Below the pieces are notes generated by a model. It was not told where the DNA came from. It searched no databases and saw nothing but the letters and a program-made list of their open reading frames with translations. From assembly GCF_029212575.1 (NCBI RefSeq), contig NZ_JARGPK010000052.1, positions 1-64,000 of the forward strand: a stretch of 64,000 nucleotides of DNA, read 5' to 3'. Of the stretch, positions 40,898-49,280 are shown piece by piece. The DNA comes from Antarcticimicrobium sp. (GTDB lineage: Bacteria; Pseudomonadota; Alphaproteobacteria; Rhodobacterales; Rhodobacteraceae). The position numbers and the translations under genes were made by a program. Each line of letters begins with the position of its first letter. The first letter of the stretch is position 1.

Positions 40898-42340
40898 TCA
40901 TCCCAAAAGCGCCGCGACGGAGCGGAACCATTCGACCATCGGCCCCGGCATGTGCAGCCCGATCAGCATGATCAGCGCCAGGTGCAGCCAGAGCGGAACC
41001 AGGGTGCTGTGCAGGGGTTCGTCTTCGCCCGAGGGCTCGCCGAAGGCGACGCCGGTCAGGTGCAGGAGCAGCGCCGCGAAGGCGAGCACCAGTCCGAACA
41101 CCAGGACGAGCGCGAGGATCGGCGCGCGCGAAAAGCTTGTCGTCACCACCAGGAACTCGCTCATGAACACGCCCGACGGCGGCATGCCCGCGATTGACAG
41201 AACCGCGATCACCAGGCCCCAGCCGAGCAGCGGGTGGCTCTGGGTCAGGCCACGGATATCTGCCAGCCGCTGGGTGCCCTTGATCTGCGCGATGCTGCCG
41301 ACGGCGAAGAAGATCGCCGATTTGGTCAGGCTGTGCATCACCATGTGCAGAAGGCCCGCGAAATTGGCCAGCGCGCCGCCCATGCCGAAGGCAAAGACGA
41401 TGATCCCCATGTGCTCGATCGAGGAATAGGCGAACAGCCGCTTGATGTCGCGGCGCCGATAGAGCATCGCCGCCGCGAAAACGAGCGACAGCAGGCCGAG
41501 GGCGACCATCAGCGGCCCCGGCGCCAGGGCGGTCTCGTTCGCTGCCATCAGCATCTTGAAGCGCAGGACCACGTAGAGCGCGACGTTCAGCAAAAGCCCG
41601 GACAGCACCGCCGAGATCGGGGTGGGGCCCTCGGCATGGGCATCCGGCAGCCAGGCATGGAACGGCGCCAGTCCGACCTTGGTTCCATAGCCCACGATCA
41701 GGAAGACGAAGGCCACGTTCAGCATTTTCGGGTCGAGTTCCGCGGCCGAGGCAATCAGCTTGCTCGAGACCATCGACGGCAGGCCCTCGCCCAGGATCGG
41801 TTGCGCCGCCATGTAGATGAGAATGGTGCCGAACAGCGCCAGCGCGATGCCGACCGATCCGAGGATGAAGTATTTCCAGGCGGCTTCGAGCGCCTCGTGC
41901 GTCCGATACAGCCCGACCATCAGAACCGTCGACAGGGTCGCCAGTTCGACAGCGACCCACATCAGGCCGATGTTGTTCGACACCAGCGCCAGGTTCATGC
42001 CGAACATCATGACCTGGTACATGGCATGGTAGAACCGCAGGTTCGCCGGGGTTACCCGACCGGTCTGCAATTCGTGCCCGATATAGCTCGCCGAGAACAC
42101 TGCGGCGGTCAGGCCGACGAAGGTGTTGAGCACGATGAAAACGATATTGAGGTCGTCCACATGCAGGTAATCGCCGGCCTCCGGGCGCTCGACGACAAAC
42201 AGCGATGCCGCCGCCAGAAAGGTCAGCAGGCTTGCGGCGACATTGATCCACGCGCTGGCGCGGTAGCTCGGCATGAGCGCCAGCATCGCCGCCGCGACGG
42301 CCGGGACGATCAGGACCAGGGACGGGGGATCGAAACTCAT
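40898..42340 (-). CDS. HyfF-like antiporter-type membrane subunit
   Basis: 480 aa, about 14 membrane helices, Mrp-antiporter/NuoN-like fold (proton_antipo_M): LMWVAVELATLSTVLMVGLY contains the key glutamate of the helix-5 type motif, KVGLAPFHAWLPDAHAEGPT the conserved lysine and histidines, and HMVMHSLTKSAIFFAVGSIA the second lysine. These residues are those used for ion translocation in complex I. It starts by overlapping the HyfE-like stop (ATGA) and ends 7 nt before the HyfG-like start. Confidence 0.9.
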   Translation of the reverse strand: MSFDPPSLVLIVPAVAAAMLALMPSYRASAWINVAASLLTFLAAASLFVVERPEAGDYLHVDDLNIVFIVLNTFVGLTAAVFSASYIGHELQTGRVTPANLRFYHAMYQVMMFGMNLALVSNNIGLMWVAVELATLSTVLMVGLYRTHEALEAAWKYFILGSVGIALALFGTILIYMAAQPILGEGLPSMVSSKLIASAAELDPKMLNVAFVFLIVGYGTKVGLAPFHAWLPDAHAEGPTPISAVLSGLLLNVALYVVLRFKMLMAANETALAPGPLMVALGLLSLVFAAAMLYRRRDIKRLFAYSSIEHMGIIVFAFGMGGALANFAGLLHMVMHSLTKSAIFFAVGSIAQIKGTQRLADIRGLTQSHPLLGWGLVIAVLSIAGMPPSGVFMSEFLVVTTSFSRAPILALVLVFGLVLAFAALLLHLTGVAFGEPSGEDEPLHSTLVPLWLHLALIMLIGLHMPGPMVEWFRSVAALLG

Positions 42341-43005
42341 GATCGTTTCTCCCCGCGGAAATGCTCGATCGCCTCGGTGTCCACCGAGTCGAACCGTTCG
42401 CGGATGCGGAACAGGAACACCCCGATGACGATCATGGCGATGAGGACCGAGAAGGCGACGGATATCTCGACGACAAAGGGCATGCCCTGTGCGCCCGTGG
42501 TCGCCAGGATCAGCCCGTTTTCCAGCGACATGAAGCCGACGACCTGGCTGACGGCGTTGCGCCGCGTGACCATCATCAACATGCCCAGCAGGATCACCGA
42601 CAGCGAAAAGGCCAGATCCTCGCGCGCCAGGGCGCTTTCGGCGGTTTCGGTCAGTTGCAGCATCAGCAGGATCGACAGCGCCACCAGCCCCATGCCCGCC
42701 AGCATGGTCGGCACGACGCCGACGACGGTTTCGACCTCGCGATGGATACCAAGCCTCTGGATCATCTTGTGCAGCGCCCATGGCACGATGATCGCCTTGA
42801 AGACCAGCGCGATGCCGGCCGAGGCATAAAGGTGGCTCGCGCCCTGAATGTAGGCCTGCCAGCCGACCGCGGCAGCCAGAAGGAGGGCCTGTAGCGCGAA
42901 GGTGTTCAGTAGCGCAGAGAGCCGGTCCTGATAGATCATCATGAAACTGACCAGCACGAGGCTGCCGGCCAGCATATGCGCGATGTCGAAGGCGAGGTCG
43001 GGCAT
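42337..43005 (-). CDS. HyfE-like membrane subunit
   Basis: 222 aa, close to E. coli HyfE (about 216 aa), with six to seven membrane segments (MLAGSLVLVSFMMIYQDRLS; TFALQALLLAAAVGWQAYI; FKAIIVPWALHKMIQRL; VVPTMLAGMGLVALSILLML; FSLSVILLGMLMMVTRRNAV; SQVVGFMSLENGLILATTGA). The GFMSLENGL segment with an intramembrane glutamate corresponds to NuoK. It overlaps both neighbours by 1 to 4 nt. Confidence 0.88.
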   Translation of the reverse strand: MPDLAFDIAHMLAGSLVLVSFMMIYQDRLSALLNTFALQALLLAAAVGWQAYIQGASHLYASAGIALVFKAIIVPWALHKMIQRLGIHREVETVVGVVPTMLAGMGLVALSILLMLQLTETAESALAREDLAFSLSVILLGMLMMVTRRNAVSQVVGFMSLENGLILATTGAQGMPFVVEISVAFSVLIAMIVIGVFLFRIRERFDSVDTEAIEHFRGEKRS

Positions 43006-43961
43006 CAGAGGCTCCTCGAGACAAAGAGCAGAAGCGTGCCGAGCAGGCCCAGCATCAGCGCCGCGCCAAGGAATTCCGCAACCCGGAAGACCCGCATCTT
43101 GGCAACCGAGGTTTCCAGCACCGCCAGCAGCAGGCCTCCGCCGACCAGCTTGACCAGAAAGAACACCAGCCCGGCGGCAAGCCCGGCAAACCCGGTGCCG
43201 GCAGGTCCGATCCCGAACGGCAGGAAGATCGCCCCGATCAGCGCCACGTAGAGCAGCAGTTTCAGCGACGCGGCAAGTTCGATCATCGCCAGGTGGCGGC
43301 CGGAGTATTCGAGCACCATCGCCTCGTGCACCATCGTGAGTTCCAGATGCGTGGCCGGGTTGTCGACCGGGATACGGGCGTTCTCGGCGAGCGCGACGAT
43401 CACCAGCGCCACAAGCGCCATGGCCAGCGACACGCGGACGCCCACGGCGTCGGACTGCATGAAGGCCACGACATTGGAAAGCTGCGTCGACCCCGCGACG
43501 AGGGAGACCGTGAAGACCACGAGCAGCATCGCCGGCTCGGCAAAGGCGCCGATCATCATCTCGCGCGAAGAGCCGATGCCGCCAAAGCTCGTGCCCACGT
43601 CCATGCCGGCAAGCGCGAGGAAGAACCGGGCGCTGCCCAGAAGGGCGACGATGGCGATGAAGTCGGCGGTCCAGCTGAATTCCAGCCCGATCGCAAAGGT
43701 CGGGACCAGCGACGCCGCGACCCAGGTCGCGGCAACGATCATATAGGGCGACACCCGGAACAGCCATGATGCGTTATCGGCGAGGATGACCTCCTTTTGC
43801 ATCAGCCGCCACAGATCGCGGTAGGGCTGGAGCACCGACGCCCCCCTGCGGCGGGTCAGCCGCGCCTTTGCCTTGCGCACCAGCCCGGTCAGCCCCGGCG
43901 CGAGCACAAGGACCAGGAACATCTGGACCCCTTGCAGGAGGAGATTGCCGATCAGTTCCAT
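43005..43961 (-). CDS. HyfC/NuoH-like membrane subunit
   Basis: 318 aa with eight membrane segments. NuoH-type features: APGLTGLVRKAKARLTRRRG (cytoplasmic basic loop), VLQPYRDLWRLMQKE, ALAENARIPVDNPATHLELT and MVHEAMVLEYSGRHLAMIEL, with the conserved acidic residues of the loop that contacts the NuoB/NuoD arm. It connects the antiporter-like subunits to the soluble HyfG/HyfI module. Its start overlaps the end of the HyfB-like gene by 10 nt. Confidence 0.9.
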   Translation of the reverse strand: MELIGNLLLQGVQMFLVLVLAPGLTGLVRKAKARLTRRRGASVLQPYRDLWRLMQKEVILADNASWLFRVSPYMIVAATWVAASLVPTFAIGLEFSWTADFIAIVALLGSARFFLALAGMDVGTSFGGIGSSREMMIGAFAEPAMLLVVFTVSLVAGSTQLSNVVAFMQSDAVGVRVSLAMALVALVIVALAENARIPVDNPATHLELTMVHEAMVLEYSGRHLAMIELAASLKLLLYVALIGAIFLPFGIGPAGTGFAGLAAGLVFFLVKLVGGGLLLAVLETSVAKMRVFRVAEFLGAALMLGLLGTLLLFVSRSL

Positions 43962-45955
43962 GTCGCAAGACCGACCAGAAGGAGGATCAGCGTGCCGAAG
44001 ACCAGGCTCAGGTAGCGCCGGATGGTGAGGAATTGCAGACTGTTGGCGCGCGTCGCCAGGGCCCCGACCAATGCGATGAGCGGGGTGTAAAGGTGCCGCC
44101 AGGCCAGATCGGTGGTGCTGGCGGCGTGGCGCGCGGCGGATGGATCTCCGGGCGGCGGCATGAACACCGTCTCGCGCGCAGCGACGACCGGCCCGAACGA
44201 GCGCCGGATCGGTTGGGCAAAGCTTCCGGCCCCGTATTGCGTGATCGGATCGGCATTCGGAAAACCGCAATCCCATGCCGGGCCACGACGCACCCCGCGC
44301 GACGCGATCCGGTGCACGGTCCAGGCCGCACCGCCACCGACGATCGCGACAAAGGCCATGACCAGGAAGCCGCTGTAGCTGCTGTCGATCTGCGGCAGCG
44401 GCACCAGGGTGAACCAGGCGTTTGAGGTCTGCGATACCAGCCGGTCACCGGACGCGATCTCGACCGCGGGGCCGACGAAATCGATCAGGAGGCCGGGCAG
44501 CACGCCGGCCAGGATACACAGCGCGGCCAGCCCGGCCATCGCCCCCAGTGACCAGCGATCCACTTCGCTCGCCGCCGCCGCCGGGTCGCTGCGCGCCCGG
44601 CCCAGGAAGATGACCCCGAAGAAACGCACAAAGGCGGTGGCGGCAAGAGCGGCGGTCAGCGCCAGGACACCGCCCGCCGCGGGAACGAGGAACTGCAACC
44701 CAGGCTGCGCCAGTTGCGGACTTTGCAGCACCGACTGGAACATCAGCCATTCGGACACGAAACCGTTGAGCGGCGGCAAGGCCGAAATCGCCGTGACTCC
44801 CACCAGCGCCAGGGCCGCGGTGACCGGCATCCGGTGAATCAGCCCGCCGAGGGCATCGAGATCACGCCGGCCGGTGGCGTTCAGCACCGCGCCGGCGACC
44901 ATGAACAGAAGGCTCTTGAACAGCATGTGGTTCATGGCATGGATCAGCGCCGCGGTCATCGCCAGCGCCGCCAGCCCCGGCATCGCGTTGGCGCGGAAAG
45001 CGACAGCGAGCCCGAGCCCGGCGAAGATGATCCCGACATTCTCGATCGTCGACCAGGCCAGCACCCGCTTGCCGTCGCCGTCGTTGATGGCGAACAGGAT
45101 CCCAATCACCGCCGTGAGCGCGCCCGCCACGATCACCACCGGGCTCGCCCACCAGGGCAGCGGGCCCAGCAGGTCGAAGACGACTCGTACGAAGCCGTAG
45201 ATCGCAACTTTCGTCATGACCCCGCTCATCAGGGCCGAGACATGGCTCGGCGCCGCGGGGTGGGCAACAGGCAGCCAGACATGCATCGGCATCAGCCCGG
45301 CCTTGGACCCCGCGCCCAGCAGCATCAGCATCAGCACGGCGGCGGCAAGCATCTCGTTCCGCCCGGTCTCGCGGATGGCGGCAAAGTCGTAACTGCCGCC
45401 GCTGCCCGCCATCAGGCCGAAGGCCAGGAGCAGGACCATGGTGCCAAAGCCGGCCATCACCAGGTAGAGGTAACCGGCCTGCCGGGTGTCCTCGGCGCGG
45501 TGATGGGTCAGCACCAGCGCCCAGGACAACAACGACATCACCTCCCAAGACAACAGAAAGGTAAAGGCGTCGTCGGACAGGATCACGACCGCCATGGCGC
45601 CGAGGAACCCCGGGTAGAATGGCAGGGTCCGATGCGGCTCGTGCTCGTGCCGGCCGTAGCCGATCGCATAAAGGCTTGCGGCGGCCCCGCCGATCCCGAG
45701 CAGCAGGAGAAAGAAGGCCGACAGCCCGTCGATCCGGAAATGCGCCCCCAGCCAGGGCAATCCGATCGGCAGGATCAGCCCGACGGGGTCAGCCGATGCC
45801 GCCAGCACGGCGAAACCGATGGTCGCGAGTACGCTGCAGAGCGCCGTGCTTGCCCCATAGACGACAACCGGGGATTTCGGGCCGTTCGGGAGGACCGCGG
45901 CCGCAAGCGACAGGACCAGCAGAAGCCCGACAATCGTGAGACCGGCCCCGATCAT
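43952..45955 (-). CDS. HyfB-like large antiporter-type membrane subunit
   Basis: 667 aa, matching E. coli HyfB (about 672 aa). NuoL-like core of 14 helices with FLLSWEVMSLLSWALVLTHH, GAGSKAGLMPMHVWLPVAHP, WSTIENVGIIFAGLGLAV and HAMNHMLFKSLLFMVAGAVL, which hold the Glu, Lys and His residues of the proton path. A C-terminal extension of about 170 residues includes the HyfB-type WDCGFPN segment. It is the second gene of the operon, overlapping the XRE regulator by 4 nt. Confidence 0.9.
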   Translation of the reverse strand: MIGAGLTIVGLLLVLSLAAAVLPNGPKSPVVVYGASTALCSVLATIGFAVLAASADPVGLILPIGLPWLGAHFRIDGLSAFFLLLLGIGGAAASLYAIGYGRHEHEPHRTLPFYPGFLGAMAVVILSDDAFTFLLSWEVMSLLSWALVLTHHRAEDTRQAGYLYLVMAGFGTMVLLLAFGLMAGSGGSYDFAAIRETGRNEMLAAAVLMLMLLGAGSKAGLMPMHVWLPVAHPAAPSHVSALMSGVMTKVAIYGFVRVVFDLLGPLPWWASPVVIVAGALTAVIGILFAINDGDGKRVLAWSTIENVGIIFAGLGLAVAFRANAMPGLAALAMTAALIHAMNHMLFKSLLFMVAGAVLNATGRRDLDALGGLIHRMPVTAALALVGVTAISALPPLNGFVSEWLMFQSVLQSPQLAQPGLQFLVPAAGGVLALTAALAATAFVRFFGVIFLGRARSDPAAAASEVDRWSLGAMAGLAALCILAGVLPGLLIDFVGPAVEIASGDRLVSQTSNAWFTLVPLPQIDSSYSGFLVMAFVAIVGGGAAWTVHRIASRGVRRGPAWDCGFPNADPITQYGAGSFAQPIRRSFGPVVAARETVFMPPPGDPSAARHAASTTDLAWRHLYTPLIALVGALATRANSLQFLTIRRYLSLVFGTLILLLVGLATWN

Positions 45956-46248
45956 TCCCCGCCTCCGGAAGTGGATCGATCTTCGGTGCGCCAGCTTGCG
46001 GCCGGTTGGACCAGCCTTACCCCGCGCCCCCCGCCGCGGCTCTGGGCGCCATCCCCGATCAGTTCAACGCCGGCGCGTTCGATGGCCTCGACCACCCGGG
46101 TCAGGCTGTCGACCGCACCTCCGACCGTGTCAGACTTGGCTTCCATGCGCTGGATCGTCGGCACCGAAAGCCCGGCAAGCTCGGCCAGCTTCTTCTGGTC
46201 GATCGCCAGAAGCATCCGTGCTGCCTTGATCTGGGGTCCCGTGATCAT
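45952..46248 (-). CDS. XRE-type HTH regulator heading the Ehr-like operon
   Basis: 98 aa. An HTH_3 domain at residues about 3-36 (QIKAARMLLAIDQKKLAELA, GLSVPTIQRMEAKSDTV), then VVEAIERAGVELIGDG, the standard end of small XRE repressors, and a glycine/serine-rich tail. It is co-translated with hyfB (4-nt overlap). A perfect 18-bp palindrome lies 36 bp upstream at its promoter, so autoregulation of the entire operon is likely. What it senses is unknown; no sensor domain is fused. Confidence 0.88.
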   Translation of the reverse strand: MITGPQIKAARMLLAIDQKKLAELAGLSVPTIQRMEAKSDTVGGAVDSLTRVVEAIERAGVELIGDGAQSRGGGRGVRLVQPAASWRTEDRSTSGGGE

Positions 46249-46283
46249 GTCTTGTCCGTGGGATCAGAAAGTCTGTGCTTTTG

Positions 46284-46310
46284 AACATCTGTACAGATGT
46301 TTAAATTATC
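46284..46310 (-). promoter_or_regulatory. Operator palindrome and -10 element of the Ehr-like operon
   Basis: AACATCTGTACAGATGTT (46284-46301) is a perfect 18-bp palindrome. On the minus strand GATAAT (46310-46305) sits 3 bp upstream, so the palindrome covers the expected transcription start. The surrounding run from 46300 to 46330 is sharply AT-rich. A dimeric repressor bound here would block the promoter; the XRE protein encoded next is the obvious candidate. Confidence 0.65.
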
Positions 46311-46319
46311 ATAATTGAT

Positions 46320-46781
46320 GTAAAAAAGCAACAGTGATCTTCAGCGCCGCAAGCCGTCGCCGACGAGTCCTGCCCAATGCGCACGACAGGGGAAGGCGCT
46401 GCGCACCCAGGCCGATACGTAAAATCGATGCCTGGTTTTGGCGACGGAACCGGCCCATGCGGCGATCAGGGACGGTGCGGACAGATTGAAAATGATCCTA
46501 CCGGACACTCTCGACTTGAGGCGGGGCAGGGCGCTCATTCGCCCCCCCGTCACGACGAAATCCGGCCCATCCCAGACCTGCAAGACCTGCAAGACCAGCC
46601 CCGAGATCATCACAACCGACCGGTCTCGATCTTGTGGCGCCGCTTTGAAAGGGGCAGGCGGCATACCTCGACCATAAATCATCGATTTTCGTGATGGAAA
46701 TGAGAAAAATAACCAGTTGGATTTGTGAATCGCAATCTTCTAACCACCGACCTCGAACGAAACTGAACAGAGGCGGTCCAG
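46320..46781. other. Gene-free stretch between the Ehr-like operon and yeiH-like gene
   Basis: About 460 bp. Open frames on both strands (for example 46341-46682 minus) have no recognisable domain, poor ribosome-binding sites and amino-acid composition typical of GC-rich non-coding frames. A short tandem repeat of ACCTGCAAG (two copies near 46578-46597) is present. An AT-rich run at 46679-46735 probably holds the promoter of the YeiH-like gene. Confidence 0.4.
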
Positions 46782-47849
46782 ATGGAACATGCTCACACAG
46801 GAACTCCCCCATTCACAGAAACCGGCGGGCGCGCGGGGCGCAACGCTGTCCTGCGCAACGCATTTCAAGGGATCATACCCGGTCTGGCGCTTTCGATTGC
46901 GATCGCCGGGGCGGGTTTTGCGCTCAGAGCCGTGCTGGGGATCGGCGCAATCAGCCCGCTGATCCTGTCCCTCCTGCTGGGCATGGCAGTCAACAATCTG
47001 ATCGGAACACCGCAGGGGGCTGTCGAGGGTGTGAAATTCGGCGTCAGGCGCGTTCTCAGGGCCGGCATCGTGTTGCTGGGTCTGCAACTGACGCTGAGCC
47101 AGTTGGTTGCGATCGGTGGGGCCGGGGGGATCGTTATCCTGTTCACGCTGGCCGCGACCTTCGGCTTCACGGTCTGGCTGGGGCGGCTGCTGAAGGTCGA
47201 TACCGGCCTGACCAAGCTTATCGCGGCGGGCAGTTCGATCTGCGGCGCCTCGGCCGTGGTCGCCGCGAACACGGTGGTGGGCTCGGATGACGAGGATGTC
47301 GCCTATGCGGTGGCCTGCGTCACCGTTTTCGGAACCCTGTCCATGGTCGCGATGCCTGCCTTTGCCACGGCGGCCGGCATGGCGCCTGCGACGTTCGGAC
47401 TGTGGGCCGGGGCGACAATCCATGAGGTCGCCCAGGTTGCCGGCGCGGCCTTTGCCATGGGGTCGGAAGCCGGCGAGGTCGGCACCGTCGCCAAACTGGC
47501 ACGTGTGGTGATGCTGGCCCCGGTGGTGCTGGCCCTCGGGATGGCGGAAGCGCGCCGCATGCGGCGCAGCGGGCAGGTGGCCGGGAACGCCGCGCCGCCG
47601 ATGCCCTGGTTCGTCATCGGGTTCATCGCGATGGTCGGGATCGCCAGCACAGGCCTGGTGCAGGGCAACGTCAAACAGGTCGCCGGGGTCGCAACCCAGG
47701 TTCTCCTGGCCGTCGCGCTCGCGGCGATGGGGCTGCAGACGCACCTGGGCGGGCTGGCCGCCAAGGGGCCCCGCCCTGCGATGCTCGCGGCGGCAAGCTG
47801 GGTTTTCATTTCCCTTTTCGGGTTGGGTCTGGTTTTGATGGTGGAATGA
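46782..47849 (+). CDS. YeiH-family putative sulfate exporter / membrane transporter
   Basis: 355 aa with about ten membrane segments. Family landmarks: FQGIIPGLALSIAIAGAGFAL, SPLILSLLLGMAVNNLIG, GVRRVLRAGIVLLGLQLTLS, KLIAAGSSICGASAVVAANT and WAGATIHEVAQVAGAAFAMG. The duplicated inverted-repeat core with GSSICGASA and ATIHEVAQV defines the YeiH/conserved-hypothetical-698 family; the substrate is not firmly known (sulfur anions have been proposed). GAGGCGG precedes the ATG. It overlaps the LysR gene stop-to-start (ATGA), so the pair is one unit. Confidence 0.9.
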   Translation: MEHAHTGTPPFTETGGRAGRNAVLRNAFQGIIPGLALSIAIAGAGFALRAVLGIGAISPLILSLLLGMAVNNLIGTPQGAVEGVKFGVRRVLRAGIVLLGLQLTLSQLVAIGGAGGIVILFTLAATFGFTVWLGRLLKVDTGLTKLIAAGSSICGASAVVAANTVVGSDDEDVAYAVACVTVFGTLSMVAMPAFATAAGMAPATFGLWAGATIHEVAQVAGAAFAMGSEAGEVGTVAKLARVVMLAPVVLALGMAEARRMRRSGQVAGNAAPPMPWFVIGFIAMVGIASTGLVQGNVKQVAGVATQVLLAVALAAMGLQTHLGGLAAKGPRPAMLAAASWVFISLFGLGLVLMVE

Positions 47850-48727
47850 CGCTCGAACAGTTGCGCATTTTCCTTGCCGTTGCGGAACGTGAACACGTGA
47901 CAAGGGCCGCAACGGCGCTGAACCTGACCCAAAGTGCCGTAAGTGCCGCCATTTCCGCGCTGGAAAACCGGCATTCGGTGACCCTGTTTGATCGGGTCGG
48001 GCGGCGGATCGTTCTGACCAGCGCGGGGCGGCTCTTCATGGTCGAGGCCCGCGCTGTCCTGAAGCGGGCGGAACAGGCCGAACGCCTCCTGTCCGACCTG
48101 GCCGGGCTTCGCACGGGGCAGTTGCGGCTGGCGGCCAGCCAGACCGTAGCGAGCTATTGGCTGCCAAGGCGGATGGCCGCCTTTCATGCCGCCTATCCCG
48201 GATTCGACCTGGAACTGACCACCGGCAACACCGCGACAATCAAGGATCTCGTCCGCGATGCTGTGGTCGACATCGGGGTTGCCGAAGGCGAGGTTGCCGA
48301 CCCGTCGCTCAGTGTGAAGCCGATCCCGGGCGACAGCCTGGCGCTCGCCGTCGCCCCCGGTCATGCGTGGGCCTCGTCGCCGCCCGAAAACCCCGAGGAC
48401 CTGCTCCGCGTTCCCTGGGTGCTGCGCGAACCCGGGTCCGGAACCCGCGCGGTCTTCGAGGCGGCGCTGGCCGATCACGGGCTGTCGCTGGACCGGATTG
48501 ATGTGGCACTCGAGCTTCCCTCCAACGAAGCCGTCCGCACCGCTGTCGAGGCCGGTGCAGGGGCCACCATTCTGTCGACGCTGGTTCTCGACGTGTCCTT
48601 CGACACCGGCCGGGTCGTCCGGATTCCGTTTGACCTTGCCCCGCGGGAATTCCGGGTTCTCCATCACCGGGAACGGCGGCTTTCCCTGGCCGAACGCCGG
48701 TTCCTGGAATTGATCGACGCCCCGTAG
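47846..48727 (+). CDS. LysR-family regulator coupled to the YeiH-like transporter
   Basis: 293 aa. HTH at residues 1-60 (LEQLRIFLAVAEREHVTRAA, TALNLTQSAVSAAISALENR) and a binding domain with GQLRLAASQTVASYWLPRRM and VREPGSGTRAVFEAAL-like sequence (LREPGSGTRAVFEAALADHG), as in CysB/YeiE/CbbR relatives that sense sulfur or redox metabolites. In many bacteria a yeiE-type LysR gene accompanies yeiH; here it is downstream and translationally coupled rather than divergent. Confidence 0.9.
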   Translation: MTLEQLRIFLAVAEREHVTRAATALNLTQSAVSAAISALENRHSVTLFDRVGRRIVLTSAGRLFMVEARAVLKRAEQAERLLSDLAGLRTGQLRLAASQTVASYWLPRRMAAFHAAYPGFDLELTTGNTATIKDLVRDAVVDIGVAEGEVADPSLSVKPIPGDSLALAVAPGHAWASSPPENPEDLLRVPWVLREPGSGTRAVFEAALADHGLSLDRIDVALELPSNEAVRTAVEAGAGATILSTLVLDVSFDTGRVVRIPFDLAPREFRVLHHRERRLSLAERRFLELIDAP

Positions 48728-48761
48728 CCGTCGCAAAGGGCAGTTGTCCCCGGCGCGGGAA

Positions 48762-48926
48762 ACGGCCATCTTGTCGCCGCGCGAAAGGGACGTGCCCGAA
48801 CATCTGTCGCGCCGACTGCCGAACAAGGAAATCTCCCGATCTCTCGATGTTCACGACGAGACCATCAAATGGAATGTGAAGAACCTCTTCGAAAAGCTTG
48901 ACGCAGGATCGCGCAAGCTGGTCGTT
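48762..48926 (+). pseudogene. LuxR-type HTH fragment (5' part of a gene mosaic)
   Basis: Reads ILSPRERDVPEHLSRRLPNK and EISRSLDVHDETIKWNVKN, then LFEKLDAGSRKLVV, a LuxR/MalT DNA-binding domain with several atypical residues. The N-terminal sensor part of the parent gene is absent, and the reading frame runs directly into dioxygenase sequence at about 48930. The frame is open from a TTG at 48744 to 49388. Confidence 0.7.
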
Positions 48927-49280
48927 TCGCGCCCCGATCATGTGAAATTCACCAGCTTCTTCGGCGGGCTCCAGGATCACCCGGTCGCGGGCAGCGACCC
49001 GGACAATCCCGGCCTGGCGCGCATCTACAAATCGCCCGACCCGTCGAACGATCGCTACGTGAACGCCTGGCACACCGACGCCGCCTGGCGCGACAAGCCG
49101 CCGATGGGCTGCGTGCTGGGCTGCGTCGAATGCCCGCCCGTGGGCGGTGACACGATGTGGGTCAACATGGTCGAGGCCTATGCCCGGCTGCCCGAGGACA
49201 TCAAGGCAAAGATCGACGGCCGCAAGGCGCACCACAGCATCGAGGCCAGCTTCGGCGCGGCGATGCCGGAAGACAAGCGG
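48927..49280 (+). pseudogene. TauD/TfdA-family dioxygenase fragment (middle part of the mosaic)
   Basis: FFGGLQDHPVAGSDPDNPGL, ARIYKSPDPSNDRYVNAWHT, MGCVLGCVECPPVGGDTMW and HHSIEASFGAAMPEDKR match the central part of alpha-ketoglutarate dioxygenases. The HTD iron motif (WHTDAAW) is present, but the N-terminus and the whole C-terminal half with the second iron histidine and the 2-oxoglutarate arginine are missing. It is fused in frame to both flanking fragments. Confidence 0.75.

Noticed and set aside
38858-45955. Annotation as a functional hydrogenase-4 or formate hydrogenlyase
   Set aside because: The large subunit lacks the cysteines that bind nickel and iron, and the ferredoxin-like subunits, formate dehydrogenase and maturation genes are absent.
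46341-46682. Open frame of 113 codons on the minus strand
   Set aside because: No recognisable domain, no ribosome-binding site, and overlapping open frames on the other strand are equally long, as expected in GC-rich non-coding DNA.
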